A stretch of 64,000 bases of DNA from CAIVVT01 sp052145115. GTDB taxonomy: Bacteria; Acidobacteriota; Terriglobia; Bryobacterales; Bryobacteraceae. The notes under the pieces were generated by a model that saw nothing but the letters and a program-made list of their open reading frames with translations, did no database searches and had not been told where the DNA came from. A program made the position numbers and the translations under genes. The DNA is taken from positions 1 through 64,000 of the forward strand of contig JBKQPG010000054.1 in assembly GCA_052145115.1 (NCBI GenBank). The letters run 5' to 3'. Positions 34,990-42,163 of the stretch are shown one piece after another (the stretch's first letter is position 1; each line of letters starts with the position of its first letter).

Positions 34990-36165
34990 ATGAACCGTCG
35001 AGAATTATTGGCTGGCGCCATGGCGCCGTTATTCATTCCGCGCCGGGCCTTCGGCGCCAACGATCGTCTGAGCTTCGGAATTATCGGCACGGGCAACCGC
35101 GGCGGCTACCTGCATCCGGCGTTCATGAAACTGGGGGCCGAGTGCGTGGCGGTGTGCGACACCTACGAGCCGTACATGGCGCACGCCCAGGCGCTGTCGC
35201 CGGCGGGATGCAAGATGTACGCCGACTATCACGAACTGATCGCCCATCCGGGGCTGGATTTCGTGGTGGTGGCGACGCCCGACCACCAGCACCGGCCGAT
35301 GCTGTACGCGGCTTTGGAGGCGGGCAAGGACGTGTATCTGGAGAAGCCGTTCTCGCTGAATATGGCGCAGAGCGCGGAGATGGTGAGCACGGTGCGGAAG
35401 ACCGACCGGATTGTGCAGGTGGGGATGCAGCGGCGCAGCATGCCGTTCATCTACGCGGCGAAGAAGCTGATCGACGACGGGGCGCTGGGCAAGGTGTGGC
35501 TCGCCAAGGCGGCGTGGAACTGGAACTTCATCGAGTGGCTGGAGGAGAAACCGCTGGAGGGGAAACTCGATTGGGAGCGGTTCCTGGGCGACGCGCCGAA
35601 GCGCCCGCTGGAAATCAAGCGCTTCCGCTGGTGGCGCGGATTCTGGGATTACTCGGGCGGCAACATGACCGACCAGGGGACGCATTTGATGGACGTGGTG
35701 CAGTGGATGACCGGCAATACGTCGCCGAAGTCGGTCGTTTCGAACGGAAAGATCTGCCGGGCCAAGACGGCCGAGGCGCCGGACGTCTTTTCAGCGATCT
35801 TCGAATACCCGGAGATGATGGCGACGTGGACGTTGGATTACACCAGCGCGTACGATTTCGACTGGTCGGTGACGTTCCAGGGCGAGAAGGCGAGCATGGT
35901 GATGAACCGCAAGGGCTACCGCATCTTCAAGGAGCCGCAGCCGAGCGAAGCGCCGTGGACCGCGGGCGGGGCCGACACGGTGCTCGCCGAGATGCCGGAC
36001 ACCGACCCGGGCGATTTGCACCAGAAGAACTTTCTGGAGTGCGTGAAGAGCCGCCAGCAGCCGAATTGCACGGTGGAGATTGCCGCGGCGGCAGTGGCCG
36101 GGCCGCATATGGCGAACATCGCACTGAGGGAGGGCCGGAAGGTCACGGCGCTGGAACTGGCGTAA
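34990..36165 (+). CDS. Gfo/Idh/MocA family oxidoreductase, Tat-exported
   Basis: 391 residues. The signal MNRRELLAGAMAPLFIPRRAFGA is a twin-arginine type. The Rossmann loop is GIIGTGNRGG, followed by VCDTYEP and the catalytic motif EKPFSLN with the conserved Lys. The C-terminal domain has FWDYSGGNMTDQGTHLMDVVQWM, a pattern shared with the gene at the right window edge. Probably a periplasmic sugar dehydrogenase whose product might be taken up by the divergent sugar-acid MFS transporter. The start at 34990 is where the Tat signal begins. Confidence 0.87.
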   Translation: MNRRELLAGAMAPLFIPRRAFGANDRLSFGIIGTGNRGGYLHPAFMKLGAECVAVCDTYEPYMAHAQALSPAGCKMYADYHELIAHPGLDFVVVATPDHQHRPMLYAALEAGKDVYLEKPFSLNMAQSAEMVSTVRKTDRIVQVGMQRRSMPFIYAAKKLIDDGALGKVWLAKAAWNWNFIEWLEEKPLEGKLDWERFLGDAPKRPLEIKRFRWWRGFWDYSGGNMTDQGTHLMDVVQWMTGNTSPKSVVSNGKICRAKTAEAPDVFSAIFEYPEMMATWTLDYTSAYDFDWSVTFQGEKASMVMNRKGYRIFKEPQPSEAPWTAGGADTVLAEMPDTDPGDLHQKNFLECVKSRQQPNCTVEIAAAAVAGPHMANIALREGRKVTALELA

Positions 36166-36187
36166 ACGGCGCAGGGGCCAGCGGGGG

Positions 36188-36808
36188 TCAATCGGGGTTG
36201 GAGAGGCGGCGGCGGAAGACGGCGGGGGGCTGGCGCCAGTTGAACTCGAGCAGGAGCGAGGCAGGGATTTCCAGTGGCGTGCAGGGCAGAGGGAGGCCGG
36301 GCGCGGGGTCGAGGGCGACGGCGGAGGGGGAGGAGGAGGTAGAGGTCGTAGAAGTTGCTGAAGGAGAGGTGGAAGCGGCGAGCCAGGCGAGGGCCTCGGG
36401 CTGCATGAGATGGTCGGGCGAGGCGTTGTGGAGACGCCAGGTGAGGACATTCTGAAGGCGGAGGAGGGCGGTGATGATGGTGTCGCCCGTGGCGCCGCGG
36501 GTCCACAGGCAGACGAAGCCGTTGTCGGGATGGACGTTGGGGTGGAAGACGGGCACGGAGAGAAAAGCCTCGATAGGCACGGCGGGGAACCAGGCGGGGA
36601 AACGGAACTCGACGCGGTGTGAATGGACGACCTGTAGATGGGGCGGCGCGCCAGTGAGGGCGGCGGTGCGGTGGAGGGTGACGTGGAAGAAATCGGCCTC
36701 GGCGTCGCGGGAGCGCGAGAGGCCGTCGAGAGATGCGGGGTTGGAGCGGGCCAGTTCGGCGAGGAGGGCCCATTCGTTGTCGAGGCGGCGGTCGCGGGGG
36801 GAAGACAT
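36188..36808 (-). CDS. E2-like ubiquitin-conjugating protein
   Basis: 206 residues with the core of an E2/UBC fold. FRFPAWFPAVPIEAFLSVPVFHPNVH (strands 3-4 and the HPN motif, residues 89-91) is followed by NGFVCLW with the candidate catalytic Cys100, then a helix rich in Leu/Gln as in E2 enzymes. It would receive the ubiquitin-like protein from the E1. After residue 140 there is a Ser/Thr-rich linker. The ATG at 36808 overlaps a preceding 14-codon reading frame stop (TGATG), so it is preferred over 36817. Last gene of the four-gene conjugation operon. Confidence 0.82.
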   Translation of the reverse strand: MSSPRDRRLDNEWALLAELARSNPASLDGLSRSRDAEADFFHVTLHRTAALTGAPPHLQVVHSHRVEFRFPAWFPAVPIEAFLSVPVFHPNVHPDNGFVCLWTRGATGDTIITALLRLQNVLTWRLHNASPDHLMQPEALAWLAASTSPSATSTTSTSSSPSAVALDPAPGLPLPCTPLEIPASLLLEFNWRQPPAVFRRRLSNPD

Positions 36809-36852
36809 CAGGCCCATTCGTTAACGATGCGACGGTCGCGAGGGCAAGGCAT
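36808..36852 (-). CDS. 14-codon leader ORF copying the E2 start
   Basis: Reads MPCPRDRRIVNEWA then TGA; the E2 protein starts MSSPRDRRLDNEWA. Its ATG overlaps the ubiquitin-like gene's stop (TGATG at 36850-36854), and its own TGA overlaps the E2 ATG (36806-36810). It is the upstream unit of a 44-bp tandem duplication at about 80 percent identity. It could act only as a translational coupler; whether a peptide is made is unknown. Confidence 0.5.
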   Translation of the reverse strand: MPCPRDRRIVNEWA

Positions 36853-37112
36853 CAACCGTTGGTGGCGACGGTGGAGACGCGGAGGACGTCGTTGGGACGG
36901 ACTCCCTGGGCGGGGAGGCGGGCGCTGAAGTCAAGGGCCTGGCCATTCCAGACGACCTGGGGCTCGCCGTCGCCCTTGAGAACCTGGCCGCGCTCGCGCA
37001 GGTCGAAGAGGATCTCGTCGAGGGTGGTGTCGAGGGTTTCCTCTTCATCGATGTCGACGTTGAACTTGATTTCACCCTGGATGGTGTCGAAGTAGATCTG
37101 GTATTTCGGCAT
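36852..37112 (-). CDS. Ubiquitin-like protein (beta-grasp), single domain
   Basis: 86 residues, ubiquitin-sized. Beta strands at the N terminus (YQIYFDTIQGEIKFNVDI), a helix (TLDTTLDEILFDLRERGQVL), then WNGQALDFSARLPAQGV and VLRVSTVATNG give the beta-grasp order of ubiquitin/YukD/MoaD relatives. The chain ends in Asn-Gly, so the terminal glycine is already exposed and no peptidase would be needed. It is not a di-glycine. It lies between the RING-like gene upstream and the E2 gene downstream. The start is copied 157 bp upstream by a REPIN-associated repeat. Confidence 0.8.
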   Translation of the reverse strand: MPKYQIYFDTIQGEIKFNVDIDEEETLDTTLDEILFDLRERGQVLKGDGEPQVVWNGQALDFSARLPAQGVRPNDVLRVSTVATNG

Positions 37113-37273
37113 AGCGATCTAGATTCCTGGATTGGAGGGGAGTGAATAACGGGGACAGACCGCTCTGTCCACACGGCGCAGAGGAGACTGAGGGTGGATA
37201 GAAAGAGCAATGCGCGCCTAGGACAGAGAAGTCAGTCCCCAGGATTTCATAGATCTGGTATTTCGGCATAGCG
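37093..37273. repeat. 24-bp direct repeat flanking a REPIN-like insertion
   Basis: Positions 37093-37116 and 37250-37273 are identical over 24 bp and include the first codons (MPKYQIY) of the ubiquitin-like gene. The inner 133 bp contain the hairpin element at 37151-37240. The upstream copy opens a 65-codon frame (37072-37269) with no conserved content after the copied codons. This looks like an insertion that duplicated the target, although 24 bp is long for a target-site duplication. Confidence 0.85.
37151..37240. mobile_element. REPIN-like element (paired inverted GGGGAC repeats)
   Basis: The two ends are inverted repeats: GGGGACAGACCGCTCTGTCC at 37151-37170, and on the opposite strand GGGGACTGACTTCTCTGTCC at 37221-37240 (16 of 20 positions agree). 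Each end can fold on itself (GGACAGA-ccgc-TCTGTCC). The layout matches REPINs, non-autonomous doublets of REP sequences mobilised by RAYT transposases; no RAYT gene is in the window. Confidence 0.7.
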
Positions 37274-37287
37274 GTGGTCCACCGGCG

Positions 37288-38016
37288 TCACGGCCCCACA
37301 GTCCTATTGTTCGTCTGTGGCGAAGGCCCGACAACATATTCTTTCAAAGGGGCGGGCAGATCGGCCACGACCCACTGGCAGTGGGCGCACTGGCCGTTGG
37401 TATAGTCCCAGCATCCGCGACACTGAGGCCGGCCGCAATGGGCGCAGACCCGCAAATCCGCGTCCTGCGCAGTGGCGGCGCAGACCTGGCAGCGGCCGAG
37501 GGGGGAGCGGGCGCCGAAATGGCGGTCCCACCAGCGGCCCTCGGTGCGGAGGATGGGGACGCGGTTCTGCTCGCACAGGCGGCAGCGGCAGCGCTCGAAA
37601 TCCCAGCATTCGCGCTCGCATACGAGCATGCCGCAGCGGGGACAGGTGAAGGCGACGTCGCCGCCGATGCGGCGGTTACAGAGGGAGCAACGGCGGCGGT
37701 CGAGATTCTGAACCAGAACGATGGCCCCGGAGGTGAGCGCGGCGAGGAGGGGCGCGAACCAGAGATAGAGCGGGGAGCCGGAGCTGGAGACGAACAGAAT
37801 GACGATGCCCAGCAGGCTCATTGCGGCGGGAAGAACGACGGGCCACCAGGGGCGCGTGAATTCGACTTCAAAAAAGCGGAAGAGGCCGAGGGAGATGAGC
37901 GAGATCAGGATGCCGGTGAAGAGGCCGGCGAGGGGCAGGGTCAGGCCTAGGACGAGCTGCAGGAAGACGAGCCCGAGGGTGGGGGCGGCGAGGATGGCGA
38001 GAGTTCTCGGTTTCAT
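37288..38016 (-). CDS. Membrane protein with two RING-like Cys clusters (candidate E3)
   Basis: 242 residues. Residues of about 5-105 hold four hydrophobic helices. Then come two Cys-rich modules: 110-148 (CSLC, CPRC, CERE-C, CRCRLC) and 176-213 (CQVC, CAHC, CRGC, CAHC). The C-x2-C pairs spaced this way resemble RING or treble-clef zinc domains. The ATG overlaps the E1 stop (ATGA at 38013-38016). By position and domain type it is a candidate membrane-anchored E3 or scaffold. The ligase role is inferred only. Confidence 0.72.
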   Translation of the reverse strand: MKPRTLAILAAPTLGLVFLQLVLGLTLPLAGLFTGILISLISLGLFRFFEVEFTRPWWPVVLPAAMSLLGIVILFVSSSGSPLYLWFAPLLAALTSGAIVLVQNLDRRRCSLCNRRIGGDVAFTCPRCGMLVCERECWDFERCRCRLCEQNRVPILRTEGRWWDRHFGARSPLGRCQVCAATAQDADLRVCAHCGRPQCRGCWDYTNGQCAHCQWVVADLPAPLKEYVVGPSPQTNNRTVGP

Positions 38017-39119
38017 GATTCGAGGCCGCAGACGGTGAGCAAGTGTTGCTCCGGCACACCGAGTTCCAATAATGACAGATCGCACCAAGGCGAGCCGGGA
38101 GCAATCGCCCGAATTGCTGCCAGTTCAAGGATATCGCGGGACGAGCAGGATGGACATAGCCCGCAGCGACGGAACATGGCCAAGCGCAGAACCGGCGCCC
38201 AGCGATGAGAGCAGGCGCGGCAGCGGGCAGCGACGCAGAGGGGCCAGTCGAGGAGCAGCGAGGCGCCGGGCGCGGCTCCGGAATCCGAAAGGAATTGGCG
38301 CACGGAACGGCCACGGTCGCCGGCGGAGAGGAGCGGGTACGGGGGCGGCGCGTGGAAAGGGCAGGCGGGGCTGAGGGGCAAGCGGAAAGAGTGGAGGCGC
38401 GGGGGAGGGTCGAGGGTCAGCTCGAGGGTCGAGGCGGCGGAGGCGTGTTCCAGGAAAAAGCGCAAGCCAGTGTCGGCCTGGAGGGCGCCGGTGAGAGCGG
38501 AGATGGTGGGGGCGGCAGTATTGGGCGGAGCGCCGGGAGGAGTGGCGCAGGGACGGACGGTGGCGTCCCAAAAGGTGAGCAGCTCGGCGCGCTTGCGGCG
38601 GGACAAAGTGCAGCCGTAGCAGGCGCCGGCGCGGCCGGGGAAGTAGCTGACGCGGCCGTGGGAAGAGCCGGCGGCGCCGAGGCCGGCATCGCAGACGGGG
38701 CGGTCGAGCCTGGTGGAGATGTAAGCGAGCTCGAGGCGGGCGAGATCGCTGTCGACGCAGCCGAAGACCAAGTGGGCCGAAGAGACGAGGCCGAAACCGA
38801 CCTCGGCGATTTCAGTGGCGAGAGCGGAGAAGCGTGTATCGGGGAACAAAGCGGCAGCGGCGGCGGCGAGAGCGGGGGCCTTGGCGGCACCGGGCGGAGC
38901 GTTTCTCAACAAGATTGAGCGCGTGAGGTTGGGGGGCTCGACGAAGTCGGGGTCGACGATGGTGACGGCGCCGAAACCGAGGAGTCCGAGGGCCTTGACG
39001 AGCTCATTGCCGAGCGCGCCGGCGCCGACGATCAGAGCATGCAGGGGGTGGACGCTGGCCGGGGCGAAGAGGGTGTGCTCGAGACGTGAGTAATCAATCA
39101 CTTGAAGCGGAGGGGCCAT
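38013..39119 (-). CDS. E1-like ThiF/MoeB-family activating protein
   Basis: 368 residues. The ATP-binding Rossmann motif is VGAGALGNEL (residues 31-40), followed by VDPDFVEPPNLTRS (Asp56, Asn64, Arg67) and Lys80. The region RPCATPPGAPPNTAAPTISALTGALQA supplies a likely catalytic Cys191 before the conserved loop that precedes the crossover helix. Zinc-type pairs are CYGC (167/170) and, in an extended C-terminal Cys-rich part, CRAC and CPSC (300/303 and 322/325). It would adenylate the C-terminal glycine of the ubiquitin-like protein. The ATG at 39119 was preferred over an in-frame TTG at 39158. Confidence 0.85.
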   Translation of the reverse strand: MAPPLQVIDYSRLEHTLFAPASVHPLHALIVGAGALGNELVKALGLLGFGAVTIVDPDFVEPPNLTRSILLRNAPPGAAKAPALAAAAAALFPDTRFSALATEIAEVGFGLVSSAHLVFGCVDSDLARLELAYISTRLDRPVCDAGLGAAGSSHGRVSYFPGRAGACYGCTLSRRKRAELLTFWDATVRPCATPPGAPPNTAAPTISALTGALQADTGLRFFLEHASAASTLELTLDPPPRLHSFRLPLSPACPFHAPPPYPLLSAGDRGRSVRQFLSDSGAAPGASLLLDWPLCVAARCRACSHRWAPVLRLAMFRRCGLCPSCSSRDILELAAIRAIAPGSPWCDLSLLELGVPEQHLLTVCGLES

Positions 39120-39124
39120 AACGA

Positions 39125-39152
39125 TTGACAGCAGGCGTGCCTCTGGTACACT
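39125..39152 (+). promoter_or_regulatory. Candidate promoter for the contractile-system operon
   Basis: TTGACA at 39125-39130, 16-bp spacer, TACACT at 39147-39152. The first gene's ATG is 17 bp further on, giving a very short leader with no ribosome site. It lies in the 49 bp between the divergent E1 and FHA genes, so any regulator bound there would affect both operons. Confidence 0.5.
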
Positions 39153-39168
39153 TATCAACGCTATAGCA

Positions 39169-40119
39169 ATGGGACTCTATCAGACCTTATATTACATGAG
39201 CCTGGCCGGAGGGACGGCCGGACTGCTGGCCTGGGCGCTGGCGGCGGCGATTGCGGCGGCGCTTTCGAATCAACCAGAGGTGTGGGTTTCGGACCTGCTG
39301 GCGGTGCTGCTGCTGGGGGCCCTGGTCGGGGGCCTGGGGGTGGCGTTTTCGGACCACTATTCGGGCCAGCGGATCAAGGCCAAATGGGTGTTTTTCGGCG
39401 TGCTGAGCGGAATGATGTGCGGGGGATTGGCGGAGCTGATTCAACTGCCGATCACGGCGCGGTTGGGCGAGCAGGCGCCGATCCTGACGCGGGTGATCGC
39501 GTGGCTGCTGGCAGGGTCGCTGATCGGGCTGGGGCTGGGGCTGAGATGGATCGGGGCGAACCGGACGCGGGCGGCGCACGGTTACGTGGGAGGGCTGGCG
39601 GGGGGCGTAATCGGGGGACTGGTGTTCGCGGGGCTGAGCCAGATTGTGCCGGACGTGGCGCAGGCGGCGGGCTTCGTGGCGTTGGGCGCGGGGATTTGCT
39701 TTGGGGTGACGCTGGCGCCGATTCTGCTCAAGGGCGGGCTGCTGATGTTCGTCTCGAGCGGGGATCCGCGGGCCCAGGCGAAATATGGGCGGGGCAAGAA
39801 GGAGTGGGAGCTGAGGCAGGGCGAAATGTACGGTGTGGGGAGTTTGAGCGGGGAGGGGGCACGGACGAAAGCGGGAGCGGAGAGCAGCATTTTCATTCCG
39901 GACGCGGCGATTGCGCCGCACCACGCGGTGGTGTTCGGGAAAGAGGGGCGGTTTTATGTGGCGCGGCACGCGGAGGCGGGCGGGCAGGCGGGATTGGCCC
40001 GATTCGTGTTGCGGGTACGAGGGAAAACTGTCACGAATTCGCAAGAATTGAGGGATAATGATGACATTCTCGTGGGGCGAACGGCGCTAAAGTTCACCTC
40101 ACGGAAGAGGGAGCAGTAA
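39169..40119 (+). CDS. Multi-helix membrane protein with C-terminal FHA domain
   Basis: 316 residues. The first 195 hold about six hydrophobic helices. From about 215 to 316 is an FHA fold (SIFIPDAAIAPHHAVVFGKEGRFYVARH), a phosphothreonine-binding module. FHA proteins regulate type VI secretion in other bacteria (Fha/TagH). Here it may anchor the baseplate to the membrane in place of the missing TssL/M. First gene of the operon; VWA gene follows after 4 bp. No ribosome site precedes the ATG; Met at 39196 is an alternative. Confidence 0.82.
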   Translation: MGLYQTLYYMSLAGGTAGLLAWALAAAIAAALSNQPEVWVSDLLAVLLLGALVGGLGVAFSDHYSGQRIKAKWVFFGVLSGMMCGGLAELIQLPITARLGEQAPILTRVIAWLLAGSLIGLGLGLRWIGANRTRAAHGYVGGLAGGVIGGLVFAGLSQIVPDVAQAAGFVALGAGICFGVTLAPILLKGGLLMFVSSGDPRAQAKYGRGKKEWELRQGEMYGVGSLSGEGARTKAGAESSIFIPDAAIAPHHAVVFGKEGRFYVARHAEAGGQAGLARFVLRVRGKTVTNSQELRDNDDILVGRTALKFTSRKREQ

Positions 40120-40123
40120 CGGG

Positions 40124-41590
40124 ATGCTGGGACGTAAGCTGTGTGTTTTGCTTAGCTTGGCAAGCCTGGGCGTTTTGACGTTGGGAGCACAGGAAGCCCG
40201 CGGGCGGCTGGAATTTGCGGATGAAATCCGGATGGTGAGCTGCGATCCGGCGGCGAGCGTTCCGTGTTTCCGGATCAAGTTGAACATCGTTGACGCGCAA
40301 GGCAAGCCGCTGGGGCTGGAGCTGCCGGCGCCGGAAAAACTGGCGGCGAGCATGACGGTGAAGGCGGGCGAAGAGGAAGTGACGCCGTTTTACGCGACGA
40401 TCCCGAGCGACGCGACGGTGGCGACGCGGCCGCGGGTGGCGTTGATCCTGATCGACATCAGTGGGAGCATGAACCGGGTGCTATCGACGGGGCAGACGCG
40501 GTTTGACGCGGCCAAGAGCGCGCTGGAGCATTTCCTGACGGGATTTCAGGACGGAGCGGACCAGGTGGCGATCGTGGCGTTCGAGAGCCACAACGTGGTG
40601 GCGGGGATCCAGGCGGCGAAATTCGCGTCGACCAAGGATGAAGCGCTGCAGCAGGTGAATGCGCTGCCGGAGCCGAAGCCGAAGAACAACACGGGGCTGT
40701 ATTCGGCTGTGGACACGGGGCTGGACGTGCTGAAGGGGAGGCTGGCGGGCGCGGGCAGCGGAGCGGGTGCGCCGGAAGGGCTGCTGGTGGTGATGACGGA
40801 CGGGGCCAACGAAGTCTACAAGGGAGACGATCCGGGACTGCTGGCGGGGGACGAAGGGCTGGCGCTGGTGGGGGGCCGGGTGGCGTCGTCGGGGCTGAAC
40901 GTGGTGGGGGCGGGGTTCGGAGACGTGAGCCAGATCGATGAGAAGGCGCTGAGCCGGCTGAGCACGAAATACTACATGGCGTCGGACCTGGAGGGATTAA
41001 AGAAGATTTTCACGATGACGCGGACGACGCTTAGGAACAGGGTGCAGGCGACGTTCGCGTCGCCGTGGCCGGACCGCGCGTCGCTGGCGGGGCGGAGCAT
41101 GCACGTGACGGCGCGGCTGAAGCTGCCGACGGGCGAGACATTGACGAGCGGAGAGAAGATCTGGGAGACGCCGCAGGTGGGGGTGCCGCTGTTCGAAGGC
41201 AAATGCGAGGCGGGGGAGCTGTTGGCGGCGATCCACGTGGTTCCTCCGGCGGGCGGCGGGTGGATGGCGCTGCTGCGGCCGGTGTTGGTGTTCGCCGGGC
41301 TGGGGGTGCTGATCCTGATTCTGTGGTTCTGGGTGCCGCGGTTGGCGTGGCCGGAACAGTACATCGGCGTCGTTCCGAGCAGTGCGCGCTGGGCGGAACA
41401 GGCGCAATCGGGGACGCGGCAGCCGGCGGGTCCGGCGCCGCCGGGGTTTGGAGCGACCGGGGCGGGTGGAATGCGGCCGCCGGCGAGGGCGCCGCAGGAG
41501 AAGACCGTGGTATACCCTAGGCCGGATGTGACGGGCATGACGCGAACGCGGCTGCAGGCCAGGCCGCCGGAGAAGGATGCGAAGAGTTAG
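40124..41590 (+). CDS. VWA-domain protein with signal peptide and C-terminal membrane anchor
   Basis: 488 residues. The N terminus has a signal peptide (KLCVLLSLASLGVLTLGAQ). A von Willebrand A domain covers about 100-290, with the metal-site MIDAS motif DISGSMN in ALILIDISGSM. A single hydrophobic segment near 390-410 (LVFAGLGVLILILWFWV) is followed by a proline-rich cytosolic tail. Probably faces the periplasm and binds another component. Not a canonical T6SS subunit; may replace part of the membrane complex. Confidence 0.82.
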   Translation: MLGRKLCVLLSLASLGVLTLGAQEARGRLEFADEIRMVSCDPAASVPCFRIKLNIVDAQGKPLGLELPAPEKLAASMTVKAGEEEVTPFYATIPSDATVATRPRVALILIDISGSMNRVLSTGQTRFDAAKSALEHFLTGFQDGADQVAIVAFESHNVVAGIQAAKFASTKDEALQQVNALPEPKPKNNTGLYSAVDTGLDVLKGRLAGAGSGAGAPEGLLVVMTDGANEVYKGDDPGLLAGDEGLALVGGRVASSGLNVVGAGFGDVSQIDEKALSRLSTKYYMASDLEGLKKIFTMTRTTLRNRVQATFASPWPDRASLAGRSMHVTARLKLPTGETLTSGEKIWETPQVGVPLFEGKCEAGELLAAIHVVPPAGGGWMALLRPVLVFAGLGVLILILWFWVPRLAWPEQYIGVVPSSARWAEQAQSGTRQPAGPAPPGFGATGAGGMRPPARAPQEKTVVYPRPDVTGMTRTRLQARPPEKDAKS

Positions 41591-41656
41591 CCTATATCGG
41601 CACAGGATTCGGAAGGAAATTCAATTGCCGGAATCGCCGGCTGGAGAGGAAAAAAG

Positions 41657-42163
41657 ATGCCCCTGGTAAAAGTGATCCGCAAGGGAATCACACCAACCGT
41701 CCGCAAAGTACCAACTTCGACGTGCGCAGCGATGCTTCCGATGACCCTGGAGCGGGTGGGCAAGGAAGCGGCCAGCGAGAACGAAGAACTAACCAAGGTG
41801 GAGGACCTGAACGACTCATTCGCGAAGTTCCAGCCCAAGCTGGACTTCAAGGGCGACGCGGGTCCGGAGGAGACGGAGTTCAAGGCCGAGTTCCGGTTCA
41901 AGAGCATCAAGGACTTCGACCCCGAGAACCTGCAGAAGCGGCAGGAGGTCAAGACCGAGGATGGCGAGACGAAGTTCCTGCGCAACGACATCGCGGATCT
42001 GAAGTCGAACATCGACCTGCTGTACCGCCTGAAGGACCGGTGGAAGCTGCCGACGGTGCGGCGGGCGTGGTCGAACGAGAACCAGCGCAAGGAGATTATC
42101 GCGGCGCTGGGGCAGTTGCGGACGGAACTGGAGAAAGTAGCCGGAAAGGGAGGTAAAGCGTAA
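41657..42163 (+). CDS. tssB: T6SS sheath small subunit TssB (VipA)
   Basis: 168 residues, the usual size. The core matches the DUF770/TssB family: LDFKGDAGPEETEFKAEFRFKSIKDFDPENL near the middle, ending in a charged Leu-rich helix. It forms the contractile sheath with TssC. The stop (TAA, 42161-42163) overlaps the TssC ATG as TAATG. A GGAGAGGAAAAAAG ribosome site precedes it. Confidence 0.92.
   Translation: MPLVKVIRKGITPTVRKVPTSTCAAMLPMTLERVGKEAASENEELTKVEDLNDSFAKFQPKLDFKGDAGPEETEFKAEFRFKSIKDFDPENLQKRQEVKTEDGETKFLRNDIADLKSNIDLLYRLKDRWKLPTVRRAWSNENQRKEIIAALGQLRTELEKVAGKGGKA

Noticed and set aside
36809..36817. Alternative E2 start at 36817
   Set aside because: Only three codons longer; the TGATG coupling at 36808 and the duplicated leader show the start is 36808.
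37072..37269. 65-codon frame beginning with the same MPKYQIY as the ubiquitin-like gene
   Set aside because: Only the first seven codons are shared, copied by the 24-bp repeat; the rest is the REPIN-like element read through.
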